A stretch of 64,000 nucleotides of DNA from SAR324 cluster bacterium (GTDB taxonomy: Bacteria; SAR324; NAC60-12), in NCBI GenBank assembly GCA_015232315.1, contig JADFZZ010000016.1, forward strand, positions 32,317-96,316, given 5' to 3'. Shown one piece after another: positions 8,706-16,940 of this stretch. The position numbers were made by a program, and so were the translations under genes. Positions within the stretch are counted from its first letter, which is position 1; every line of letters begins with the position of its first letter. The notes under the pieces were generated by a model, which was given only the letters and a program-made list of their open reading frames with translations, was not told the DNA's origin and ran no database searches.

Positions 8706-9374
8706 CTAGCTGATTTTAACGGCGATTGCTGCCGCATATTCTTCTGTATGGGTAATAGAAATCAAAAATCCCGGAAAAAAAGGTTTTCCATCCGGTGAGT
8801 TCATAATGGAGATTTGAGAAAAAGGCATCCCACGATAAGAATTATCTGCTTTGAGGATAGCTTCTTTTGAAGCGAATTTACCAGCAAAGCTCTGCACAGG
8901 ATGTTTTTGGAGAATACAATAAGAAATCTCTTGAGAGGAAAAATTCAGTTGATAAAAAGATTCCGTTCTAAAATCCACTGCGTTAGGGAAATTATGAATC
9001 ATCTCAAGATCCATCCCAATGGAGAGAGTCCCCATTTGGAGAGAATATTGCTCCCAGATAGTGTCCAGCGCTGCTGAGTCTGAAACAGGTTTTATTATTT
9101 TTTGGGGAAATGCCTGCCTCACAGAGGCATGATTAGGACTGTTATTCGAACTGAAGGAATCAAGTTTTAACGCAGTCAACAGTTCCTGAACAGTTTTTAT
9201 CTGATCAAATGACGGGATACTAAAACCTGCTTTAGCCAGGGACGCATACATCCGATGAATCATGATGGAACCAATTGTACGCTTGTCAATCACAGTATCC
9301 GTTGTAATAGCTCCGGCCTCCAATTTTCTGAATGGCGCAATAATTTCTTTGATCGTTTGAAAATCCGTTATCAT
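8706..9374 (-). CDS. Fusion of an acyl-carrier-protein-like domain with a holo-ACP synthase (AcpS-type phosphopantetheinyl transferase)
   Basis: The 222-aa protein appears bipartite. Residues ~5-70 resemble an acyl carrier protein: a predicted helix, IGSIMIHRMYASLAKAGF (where ACPs have DSLxxVEL...E), and FDQIKTVQELLTAL, the usual last ACP helix. Ser36 would be the phosphopantetheine site. Residues ~118-222 match AcpS: GMDLE with Asp122, KFASKEAILKA with Glu171, and ISITHTEEYAAAIAV (the SLSHE-YA-A-V strand). AcpS transfers 4'-phosphopantetheine from CoA to an ACP serine; here the acceptor seems covalently attached. The gene lies 12 bp after the E2 gene. AcpS assignment is firm; the ACP call is moderate because DSL is GSI. 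Confidence 0.75.
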   Translation of the reverse strand: MITDFQTIKEIIAPFRKLEAGAITTDTVIDKRTIGSIMIHRMYASLAKAGFSIPSFDQIKTVQELLTALKLDSFSSNNSPNHASVRQAFPQKIIKPVSDSAALDTIWEQYSLQMGTLSIGMDLEMIHNFPNAVDFRTESFYQLNFSSQEISYCILQKHPVQSFAGKFASKEAILKADNSYRGMPFSQISIMNSPDGKPFFPGFLISITHTEEYAAAIAVKIS

Positions 9375-9386
9375 ATTGTTTCACTG

Positions 9387-10685
9387 TTATAAATTACTTC
9401 CGTTCAGGCAGACCCAGCAAATAAATTTTTCTTTTCCTTGGTGATCAAAAAGTTTGATCATGCCAGGACCATCCATAGCTGCGTCTTCTTCAAGACCTTT
9501 CATACAGCGACAACACTGAATCTGATGAAGCGGAATGGGGGGCGTCTGGTTTTGAATCAAATCGTTGTTTGGCGTATATCGATAACTTTCCAATCTTGTT
9601 TTCAACTGACTCAGAAAATTTGAGACTTGTTTCCCTGTTGTAACGCGATGATCAAAAACCAGCGATAATACACACTGATTTAATTTTGTATCGATCGAAG
9701 CAATGCCCAGAATGGCAGACTGATCTTTATTTATGAGTGGTGAAAAAAATGAAACACCATCAGCAGACAAGTCTGTAATGGTAAATGTGCTACCTGTAAT
9801 ATCAGTCGCCTCCAATTTTTGATCTATGTACTTATTGACCTGATTAAAAATTTCTTCTTCCAGGGCAAGCAAGTTTTTTTGATCAGCATGAGGTATAGTT
9901 AAAACTTTTAATCCATCTTCCAGATCCACCGCAATACCTAAATGAATCTCTTTGTAATAGGCAATCTGATCGTCTACAAAAAAAGCATTGAGTTCACGGT
10001 ATTTTAATAATAAACGGGAACTCTCATACGAAATCAAGGGTAAGAGAGATTCCTTCAGATACAGGAGCGAATTTTTGGTGAAATCAAATATTCCTTCTGT
10101 CTCTACAGTGATGTACAGAACACTATTTAAGTTGGCTGACTGTACTGATGATAACCAGTTGATTTCAGTACGTTTACTGGCCGTGACTTTTTTCAGTTCT
10201 ACTCTGGACAGATCAACATTCAGGGCTTTAGGAAGTTCTTTCTGAATTTTAACAGGTACAGTGGGGCTGAGGCCCAGGTTTTTTTCTACATCTTTTCTGG
10301 AAACAAAAGCTTGACCGTTAAATAATTCAGATCTCAATTTATGCTGTTGGACCAAATGCTGAGCTTCTTTTGAGAAAATAGTCCGGATTTCACTATGCTG
10401 TGACACATCCTGAGTTTGATTGTCTATCAATTGTGCAACATCTGATGTATCCGTAATTTTTGCTACAACTTTCCCAATTGGAACTTCTTCACCTTCCTGA
10501 CAATCATAAGTTATATAGCCATCCTGTTCAGCGACAATGGAAACCACAGCTTTCGACGATTCAAAATCTACCAGTGTATCCCCTTGTTTTATTTTTTGTC
10601 CATTAGGGAAATACAACTTAATGATTGTTGCGAACTCATCATTCACTGTTTCCTGTGGAATGATTATTTCCTGTAGAACCTTCAT
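9387..10685 (-). CDS. 2-Oxoacid dehydrogenase E2-like acyltransferase with lipoyl domain and Cys4 C-terminal tail
   Basis: Starting at the ATG at 10685 (432 aa), which overlaps the E1 stop as ATGA and has AGGAG upstream. Domains: biotinyl/lipoyl 1-78 with lipoyl Lys45 in FESSKAV; a reduced peripheral-subunit-binding domain ~100-137; a CAT-like core ~155-370 containing STFTITDLSADGVSFFSP and FDHRVTTG. The catalytic His346 is present, but the Asp of HxxxDG is Thr350. After the core comes a tail with CxxC at 391-394 and CxxC at 423-426, probably a zinc ribbon, not part of ordinary E2s. E2 normally passes an acyl group from lipoamide to CoA; here the acceptor may differ. No E3 gene is nearby. Confidence 0.85.
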   Translation of the reverse strand: MKVLQEIIIPQETVNDEFATIIKLYFPNGQKIKQGDTLVDFESSKAVVSIVAEQDGYITYDCQEGEEVPIGKVVAKITDTSDVAQLIDNQTQDVSQHSEIRTIFSKEAQHLVQQHKLRSELFNGQAFVSRKDVEKNLGLSPTVPVKIQKELPKALNVDLSRVELKKVTASKRTEINWLSSVQSANLNSVLYITVETEGIFDFTKNSLLYLKESLLPLISYESSRLLLKYRELNAFFVDDQIAYYKEIHLGIAVDLEDGLKVLTIPHADQKNLLALEEEIFNQVNKYIDQKLEATDITGSTFTITDLSADGVSFFSPLINKDQSAILGIASIDTKLNQCVLSLVFDHRVTTGKQVSNFLSQLKTRLESYRYTPNNDLIQNQTPPIPLHQIQCCRCMKGLEEDAAMDGPGMIKLFDHQGKEKFICWVCLNGSNL

Positions 10686-12634
10686 GATTTCATCTCCTGA
10701 AGTGTTTGAATAATCCATTCATGAGTTGGGAGAACCCTGTTTTCAAGTCCTTTTGCAGAAGGAATTGGCACAGGCAGGGCAGAAATTCTTTTATATAAAA
10801 TAGCCTCCGGCATTTGTTCTGCGATAGAGGCAATGATTTCACTCCCTATTCCAGCAAAGCCACTACCTTCTTCAAGAACCAACACACATTTTGTGGCCTT
10901 TACAGATTCCAGAACAGGTGTGAGATTTAACGGATGAATTTGGGTTAGGCCCCACAATTCAGGCAGAAAATCTGTTTCAATAAAGATATGCTCCAGTTGT
11001 TCTATAACCTGCTCCAGCATACCGCCATAGGTGATCAGGGTCACAGTTGGAAGAGATTTTACAGGAGAAACACGAATACAAGGAAATGGATCACGATTTT
11101 TTTCAATTTTATAATTTTTAATATTTTTCCGAATCAGTTTTCGGCCATAATCCACCTTGTTCTCCAGCACAATGACAGGATGTTGACTTTGATAGACATT
11201 TTCATAAATATCTTTGGGATTGATCAAGGTGTTCAAGGCAATCACAGAAACGTTATCAATACCCACCAGAAATTTATCAAGAGTCTGAGAATGGGTGGGA
11301 CCATAGCCTCGTCGCCCTCCCATAGGAGTTCGAATGACGACTGGGCAGGAAACCTGGTGGTTATACATGTGATAGAATTTGGACGCATGATTGATGATCT
11401 GGTCCAGAGCCAAAGTGATAAAATCACCAAACATAATTTCCACAAAAGGCTTCATGCCTCCCAAGGCCAAACCATTTGCTATTCCAGTAATGGCAGCTTC
11501 ACTGATGGGGGTTGAAAGCACCTGATCGGGATATTTCATGGATAAATCCCTCGCCACCTTGAATGCTCCTCCATAAGGAGATAAAACATCCTCGCCCATA
11601 AAAATAAGGCGAGAATCCTCCTGCATTTTATTGTAAAAAAATTCATTAATTAATTCAATCTGTCGACGATCAATATCCAGTACAGTGTCCCATTTTGAAC
11701 TGGAATAACAATATGCGGGTTGATAATATTTTTCAAAGGCGAGTTCCTTTTCCTCAGTCATGCGATCAATAATGCTGCTGATACGTTGATTCGTATCTTG
11801 AAGGATCTGCTGGTATTGTTCCATAAAATTTTGCGCATATTGATGAATTGGATCCAGTGCCTCATATTTTTTTATTTCAGCGGGGTCCCGATCATCGTCG
11901 CCCTTCGAATGAGCTTTCAGACGATAAGTATCAATCAAACAAAAAGCGGGTTTGTTCTCATGCCGCACATAATCTATCGCAGCATGAGCTTCATGAAATA
12001 TCCGGGCAACCTCCCGGGTGTTGCTATGAAATGTTTTAATCCCGAAGGCATCTGGTCTGCTGAGAATACTTCCTGCAAGATTTATAGATTGAGGCGTAGA
12101 TTGAGCATAGAAGTTATTTTCGCACACAATCAACAGTGGAATATTCCACTTTGATATAATATTCATGGTTTCGTAGAGGACCCCCTCTCCCAATGTTCCA
12201 TCCCCAATGAAAACCATTCCAATATTTCCATTTTTCAGTAGCTTATGGGACAAGGCCATGCCTGCGGCGACAGGCACAATCCCCCCCTGAATGCCATTGG
12301 AATAAAAATTATTTTTGCATAAATGCTGACTACTGCCAATTCCACCACAGGTGCCTGTCGATTTGCCCATCAGCTCCGCAATCAGACCTTCAACATCATG
12401 AGTGTACGCTAAATAATGGCCATGACATCGATGATTGGAAAAAACCGTATCCCCTTTTATCAAGGAATTGCAAAAAGCAAGCGCGGAAAATTCCTGTCCA
12501 ATGCAGGTATGCACCGTTCCGTTTAATTTCCCTTGAGAAAATAAATCCAGAAAAGTCTCTTCGACTCTGCGAATTAAAATGGCTTTTTCCCAAATCCCGG
12601 AATCAATTTCTTTGAGTTGCGTAATATCAGTCAT
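10682..12634 (-). CDS. Thiamine-diphosphate 2-oxoacid dehydrogenase E1, alpha and beta fused
   Basis: A 650-aa fusion of E1 alpha (~1-310) and E1 beta (~325-650). The alpha half has CIGQEFSALA, the ThDP motif GDGTLGEG...CENN (about residues 144-174) and SRPDAFGI. The beta half has FMGEDV..PYGGAF, TPISEAAITGIANGLAL and a VLVLEEGSG-type phosphate strand. The ATG at 12634 is preferred over an upstream TTG at 12676, which has no ribosome site. E1 decarboxylates a 2-oxoacid and acylates E2 lipoamide. Directly coupled to the E2 gene, it forms an E1-E2 pair within a polysaccharide operon. The substrate oxoacid is unknown. Confidence 0.9.
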   Translation of the reverse strand: MTDITQLKEIDSGIWEKAILIRRVEETFLDLFSQGKLNGTVHTCIGQEFSALAFCNSLIKGDTVFSNHRCHGHYLAYTHDVEGLIAELMGKSTGTCGGIGSSQHLCKNNFYSNGIQGGIVPVAAGMALSHKLLKNGNIGMVFIGDGTLGEGVLYETMNIISKWNIPLLIVCENNFYAQSTPQSINLAGSILSRPDAFGIKTFHSNTREVARIFHEAHAAIDYVRHENKPAFCLIDTYRLKAHSKGDDDRDPAEIKKYEALDPIHQYAQNFMEQYQQILQDTNQRISSIIDRMTEEKELAFEKYYQPAYCYSSSKWDTVLDIDRRQIELINEFFYNKMQEDSRLIFMGEDVLSPYGGAFKVARDLSMKYPDQVLSTPISEAAITGIANGLALGGMKPFVEIMFGDFITLALDQIINHASKFYHMYNHQVSCPVVIRTPMGGRRGYGPTHSQTLDKFLVGIDNVSVIALNTLINPKDIYENVYQSQHPVIVLENKVDYGRKLIRKNIKNYKIEKNRDPFPCIRVSPVKSLPTVTLITYGGMLEQVIEQLEHIFIETDFLPELWGLTQIHPLNLTPVLESVKATKCVLVLEEGSGFAGIGSEIIASIAEQMPEAILYKRISALPVPIPSAKGLENRVLPTHEWIIQTLQEMKS

Positions 12635-12679
12635 GAAACTTTCTTTATTTAATAGACAGTATTGGGTAAATCTCAATAA

Positions 12680-14362
12680 TTACAGTGAAAACCAGTCTAC
12701 ACCCTGAGTCAGAGAATCCAGACATGATTTAAATTGAGCATCATAAAGTTCATGTGGGTAATTTTCCAGTAAACTCACCAATTCTTCTGCCGTATTCGCT
12801 TCTGGTAATTGGAATGAATTCAATACGCCACAATTCTCAAGATAACCTCGAAAAACCAACAGGGGTATTCCACGTTGCATAACTTCCAAAATAGCAGTTG
12901 TACAAGCACAAACAATAACCAGATCATAGTTCTGTATGATTTTGCGTACATCAATTGACGCTGGTATCGTTGTGAATTTTTCTCCACAGGTCTCTTCCAG
13001 TAATTTCACAGAGTTCTGTGTTCGAGCTGTAATAATAGGAGCAGCGTTGTGATATTTAACACTGATATTCTGGATATCCAATTGTTTCAAACCTTTCCAG
13101 ATTTCCAGAAAATCGCTTTCAAAACAATCCATTCGTTGGGTCAGAGAAGGAATCACACGACTGCCCATTAATACTAATACATTGATTTTGGTCCCTCCAA
13201 GATTAAATTTTTTGAGAGGTACCAAAGGAATTTGATTACGAGGATGAGTTACTACAACAGCATTGGAAACATAACGGGAACACATTTTTTTTGATGATTC
13301 ATTCCATACAAGCATGGTATCTGGAGAAAATTCATTGTTCATTTCCGGAGAACAACCCTCCCAGATAACGCCATGAGGCAAATTTTGAATAGTCGCTCCA
13401 ACCATATGCCCGGCAAAACAGAGTAGCCGACTGCTAGGCACATAATCATGCATCAAAATAATTTTTTTTGTTTCGAATACTTTTAAGAAGTGAGTGACAC
13501 GATTGACCAGTTGATCCAGATGAGAAACAGGATATTTTTGATAAAAATGGTTGAGTACTGAATTAATCACGAATCTGTCATAAGGATCAAAAGAATCCCA
13601 TTTGGACTCGTCCAACCATTGAGTATCCTCAGGAGAGGTATATACAAAATTTTCCCAGGGTAATGCCTGGTTTTCTTGAACCGTTTTTCTCAGGAGTCTG
13701 GACAGCAGATTTTTAATTCCCCTTTTGATTCCAATTGCGTAAATCCATTTGAAAGGAATAGCTGGTAAGGTTTCAGTGGGAAGATTCCAGTAGGATTGAA
13801 CCAAGACTTTTTGTTGTGATTTTTTTTTCAGGAAGGATAACAACCCATTGACTGACCAAGATGGGGCTAATTCATCAGGGAGAGGTAAATCATGAGGTAA
13901 ATAAAAATGTGAACTCCGGGTGCATGAAAAATCATCCAGCGGTCCCTGCAATATTTCCAGTTCAATCGCATGTTGTTCACAAACAGATCGTGCGGCAAGA
14001 AGAAGTTCTCCTTCTTTACCAGAAGATAAAACCAGTTTTTTTACCGGACGTTCATTTAGCCACAGTGTGAGTCGTTGTTTGAATTGGTAATAATAAATAA
14101 ACCGAAAATAGACATCACAAAATGCTAATGGGGCCCATTTTAAAACAGGATTGTTTTGGTGTTCCTGTTGTAAGTTTTCATCCAGTTTTTTGCACAATGA
14201 ATGATTGTCAGAGTCACTGAGTTCAATATCAAATAACGATATGCAATGAATTCCTGAATTAAGGAGACCGCGTATTCTAAATGGACTCAACACAGCAACA
14301 TGTTGCATTTTTTTGATTGTGTCTAATGATGTTTCTCCACATACAATGATGGCTGTCGTCAT
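12680..14362 (-). CDS. Uncharacterised GT-B-like polysaccharide protein
   Basis: 560 aa, no confident family. The C-terminal half looks like a GT-B fold used by capsule proteins: MHDYVPSSRLLCFAGHMVGATIQNL, then LPHGVIWEG, DTMLVWNESSKKMC (the 'PHG...vWg...k' pattern of KpsC/CDP-glycerol-transferase/2-epimerase-like proteins), and a late NYDLVIVCACTTAILEVMQRGIPLLVF, where donor-binding loops normally lie. The N-terminal half is unrecognised. The start overlaps the preceding SAT-like stop as ATGA. It probably acts as a glycosyl- or glycerophosphotransferase; this is inference. Confidence 0.5.
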   Translation of the reverse strand: MTTAIIVCGETSLDTIKKMQHVAVLSPFRIRGLLNSGIHCISLFDIELSDSDNHSLCKKLDENLQQEHQNNPVLKWAPLAFCDVYFRFIYYYQFKQRLTLWLNERPVKKLVLSSGKEGELLLAARSVCEQHAIELEILQGPLDDFSCTRSSHFYLPHDLPLPDELAPSWSVNGLLSFLKKKSQQKVLVQSYWNLPTETLPAIPFKWIYAIGIKRGIKNLLSRLLRKTVQENQALPWENFVYTSPEDTQWLDESKWDSFDPYDRFVINSVLNHFYQKYPVSHLDQLVNRVTHFLKVFETKKIILMHDYVPSSRLLCFAGHMVGATIQNLPHGVIWEGCSPEMNNEFSPDTMLVWNESSKKMCSRYVSNAVVVTHPRNQIPLVPLKKFNLGGTKINVLVLMGSRVIPSLTQRMDCFESDFLEIWKGLKQLDIQNISVKYHNAAPIITARTQNSVKLLEETCGEKFTTIPASIDVRKIIQNYDLVIVCACTTAILEVMQRGIPLLVFRGYLENCGVLNSFQLPEANTAEELVSLLENYPHELYDAQFKSCLDSLTQGVDWFSL

Positions 14363-14949
14363 TTGATAGCCTCATATCTTGCGGGAATACCCACACACTT
14401 CTGTTTATCAGGAACATCCTTGATTACCAGGGAAAGGCAATCCACGGTTACATGATTCCCAATCTGGATATCTCCTAAAATTTGTGAGTGTGCAAACACA
14501 GTGACATGGTCCCCAATAATCACGCCACGACTTTGTCCAAGTCGATGTCCAATGATACACCCCTGATAAATTTTAAATCCCTTGCCAATCACATTCCTTG
14601 AGCCAATCACTGTCCCTATACCATGGACCAAGTAAAAGCCTACATCAATTTGATTGGAAAAATAAATCTCACACGAACAAACTTCTCTCATGATCCAGTG
14701 GATATGTTTGAGCATGGTAGAATGGGGTATTGTTAACAAAATATTACGTCCCAAACGGTAAAGAAATATTGCCAACTCACTGTCATTCGATTCAATTTTC
14801 TCAATGATCTGGGATTGACTGATCTGAGGAAAATGAAACTGAACATCCGCTATGGTCTCATTTAATGCAGTCTGAACCAGATGCTCATCCAAAAGACCAG
14901 CTTGGTATTGATAGCATCGAGAAAATAGAAAATTGCAAAAATCTTTCAT
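14359..14949 (-). CDS. Serine O-acetyltransferase-like hexapeptide enzyme
   Basis: 196 aa with an N-terminal helical region and a C-terminal left-handed beta helix: GFYLVHGIGTVIG, KGFKIYQGCIIGHRLGQSRG and VTVFAHSQILGDIQIGNHVTV, ending VGIPARYEAIK. The HGIGTVIG...G-IG arrangement is that of CysE/SAT proteins, but in polysaccharide loci this subgroup usually acetylates sugars or supplies activated residues. It is translationally coupled to the downstream 560-aa protein by a 4-nt overlap. The preceding 127-bp gap holds an AT-rich palindrome (14978-14996) and no gene. Confidence 0.8.
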   Translation of the reverse strand: MKDFCNFLFSRCYQYQAGLLDEHLVQTALNETIADVQFHFPQISQSQIIEKIESNDSELAIFLYRLGRNILLTIPHSTMLKHIHWIMREVCSCEIYFSNQIDVGFYLVHGIGTVIGSRNVIGKGFKIYQGCIIGHRLGQSRGVIIGDHVTVFAHSQILGDIQIGNHVTVDCLSLVIKDVPDKQKCVGIPARYEAIK

Positions 14950-15076
14950 AAAAAATCAGTTAGCCTTAGCAGTTTTTCATGTTTTTTAAAAACATGATTT
15001 TGCCCGTTACGAAAAATTATTAAGCAGTGGCAAGAGCCTTTGTTTTATTAGAATTATTTGAGTTTAAAAAGATTCA

Positions 15077-15502
<426 letters not shown>

Positions 15503-15646
15503 TCAGATTGATTTTCAAAGGACTTGGAAGGTAATCCGCTTGAGTAATACCTGTCCGCTTGCAGCGGGATAAACCACAATTCTCTAATCCCATTTTGCAT
15601 ATAAACCCGCTGTTCAGGCATCTATCCACAACAAACTACGGTGCTC

Positions 15647-16939
15647 CTACTTAGATGTTTTCCAATAGTTTGCTAAAAAATGAGAACCTAATGTTCCGCC
15701 ACAACCTAACACACGAGAAGCAATGCGATACTTGTTATAAATATCATCTCGATGACGATCAAACATTTGTTTTTCAAATAGTTGTTTCGCTTGAGCAACA
15801 CGTTGCTTATTGGCTGCTTGTTGAAAATTTGTTTCGGCAGGTATGGATGTGGATCTATCCAGATATTCCAGCACCAGAGTTTTTATTTCTTCAGCGGTAT
15901 TTTCTTCCATATGGTAATCCGGCCCAATTCCTAAAAAATGCTGAGCCTCCCAAGGTTCATGAAAGAGTTCTTCAACAGACAGAAATCGTTTGCGTGAATG
16001 GGAATAGACGTGTTTGAGCAAGCCTAAGTCACCCTCTTTAGGCGGATAACTCATGGTCCAGTGACACATATTCGGCATCAATAACGGTTTTTGAAACAGC
16101 ACCGCAATATCCCAAATTCCGGATTGAGAGCCAATATAAAATTGACATTCCTGAATTAAATAAAGATCCATCAACTCGCTTTTCCATGGCGTGAAAGGAT
16201 AATCTATTACTTGCTTGAGAGCAGGTAGAGGCTTCATGGTATTATCACCAAGACGAATGACCCAACCACCTCTTTTTGTGATTTCTTCAATAGCAGGAAC
16301 ATAATTGAGGATATCCGCATTTCTGACCGAACTTTGGGCATGATCCTTATGATATCCCCCTTCCCTTACATGCAAACAGACAAACCACACATCCCGAGGA
16401 AGCCCTAACTTTTGACGTATTTGCTCTGCGTTGAGTTGTTTCTCAGCCCTTAATCTGATGGGTAAATAAGTTTGCATCTGTGTTCGCCAATCATAACGTT
16501 CTGCAATCTCCCATGCAAAATAATCCTGTGAGGCTTCGGGTTGCCACAAAGTAAATGGACCAATAGACGGGTACAGATAATGATCAGTCAACGGATGACG
16601 AGCAATCTTTGAAAATGGCCGATTGAGTGCCCGTAAAGGCATGTGATACGCTATCAGACCTGCTTGAGCTAATCGTTCAATCCTGTTTTGTGTGGAAAAA
16701 TGACGATAATCGGAATCCACATCAAATATTTCATGATTATTGAGCCATCGATATTTGAACATCCCAGGTAGTTCAGGAAGATGGAAAACCATCAATTTTT
16801 TACCTTCTCGTCTGGCTTTCAGAAAACCAAAATATATTTCTTCAGCACAATTGCCGATGGCATAATGGCAGGGAGTTAATAGAACATAACGGAAATTCTT
16901 ATCAGAATTTAAGAGATCAATGATCTTTTCGATAGCCAT
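15647..16939 (-). CDS. TIGR04372-type putative glycosyltransferase
   Basis: 430 aa. The central part carries the hallmark pattern of this polysaccharide-cluster family: a VCLHVREGGYHKD strand, SSVRNADILNYVPAIEEITKRGG, WVIRLGDNTMKPLP, then DLYLIQECQFYIGSQSGIWDIA. A related protein occurs at 18804-20081, on the other side of the ABC exporter. The fold is expected to be GT-B. Sugar specificity is unknown. One base separates it from the ABC transporter gene. Confidence 0.75.
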   Translation of the reverse strand: MAIEKIIDLLNSDKNFRYVLLTPCHYAIGNCAEEIYFGFLKARREGKKLMVFHLPELPGMFKYRWLNNHEIFDVDSDYRHFSTQNRIERLAQAGLIAYHMPLRALNRPFSKIARHPLTDHYLYPSIGPFTLWQPEASQDYFAWEIAERYDWRTQMQTYLPIRLRAEKQLNAEQIRQKLGLPRDVWFVCLHVREGGYHKDHAQSSVRNADILNYVPAIEEITKRGGWVIRLGDNTMKPLPALKQVIDYPFTPWKSELMDLYLIQECQFYIGSQSGIWDIAVLFQKPLLMPNMCHWTMSYPPKEGDLGLLKHVYSHSRKRFLSVEELFHEPWEAQHFLGIGPDYHMEENTAEEIKTLVLEYLDRSTSIPAETNFQQAANKQRVAQAKQLFEKQMFDRHRDDIYNKYRIASRVLGCGGTLGSHFLANYWKTSK

Positions 16940-16940
16940 A

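Noticed and set aside
10988..11515. 175-codon plus-strand frame opposite the E1 fusion gene
   Set aside because: Complementary shadow of a well-conserved enzyme; composition and sequence are not protein-like for any family I know.
14978..14996. AT-only palindrome after the aspartic protease gene as a terminator
   Set aside because: The stem is A/T except for its tips and has no following U-tract on the minus strand.
15541..15620. CCGCTTGCAGCGG-type stem upstream of the first protease gene as a riboswitch
   Set aside because: Short stem without further conserved structure; no match to a riboswitch class that I can recognise.
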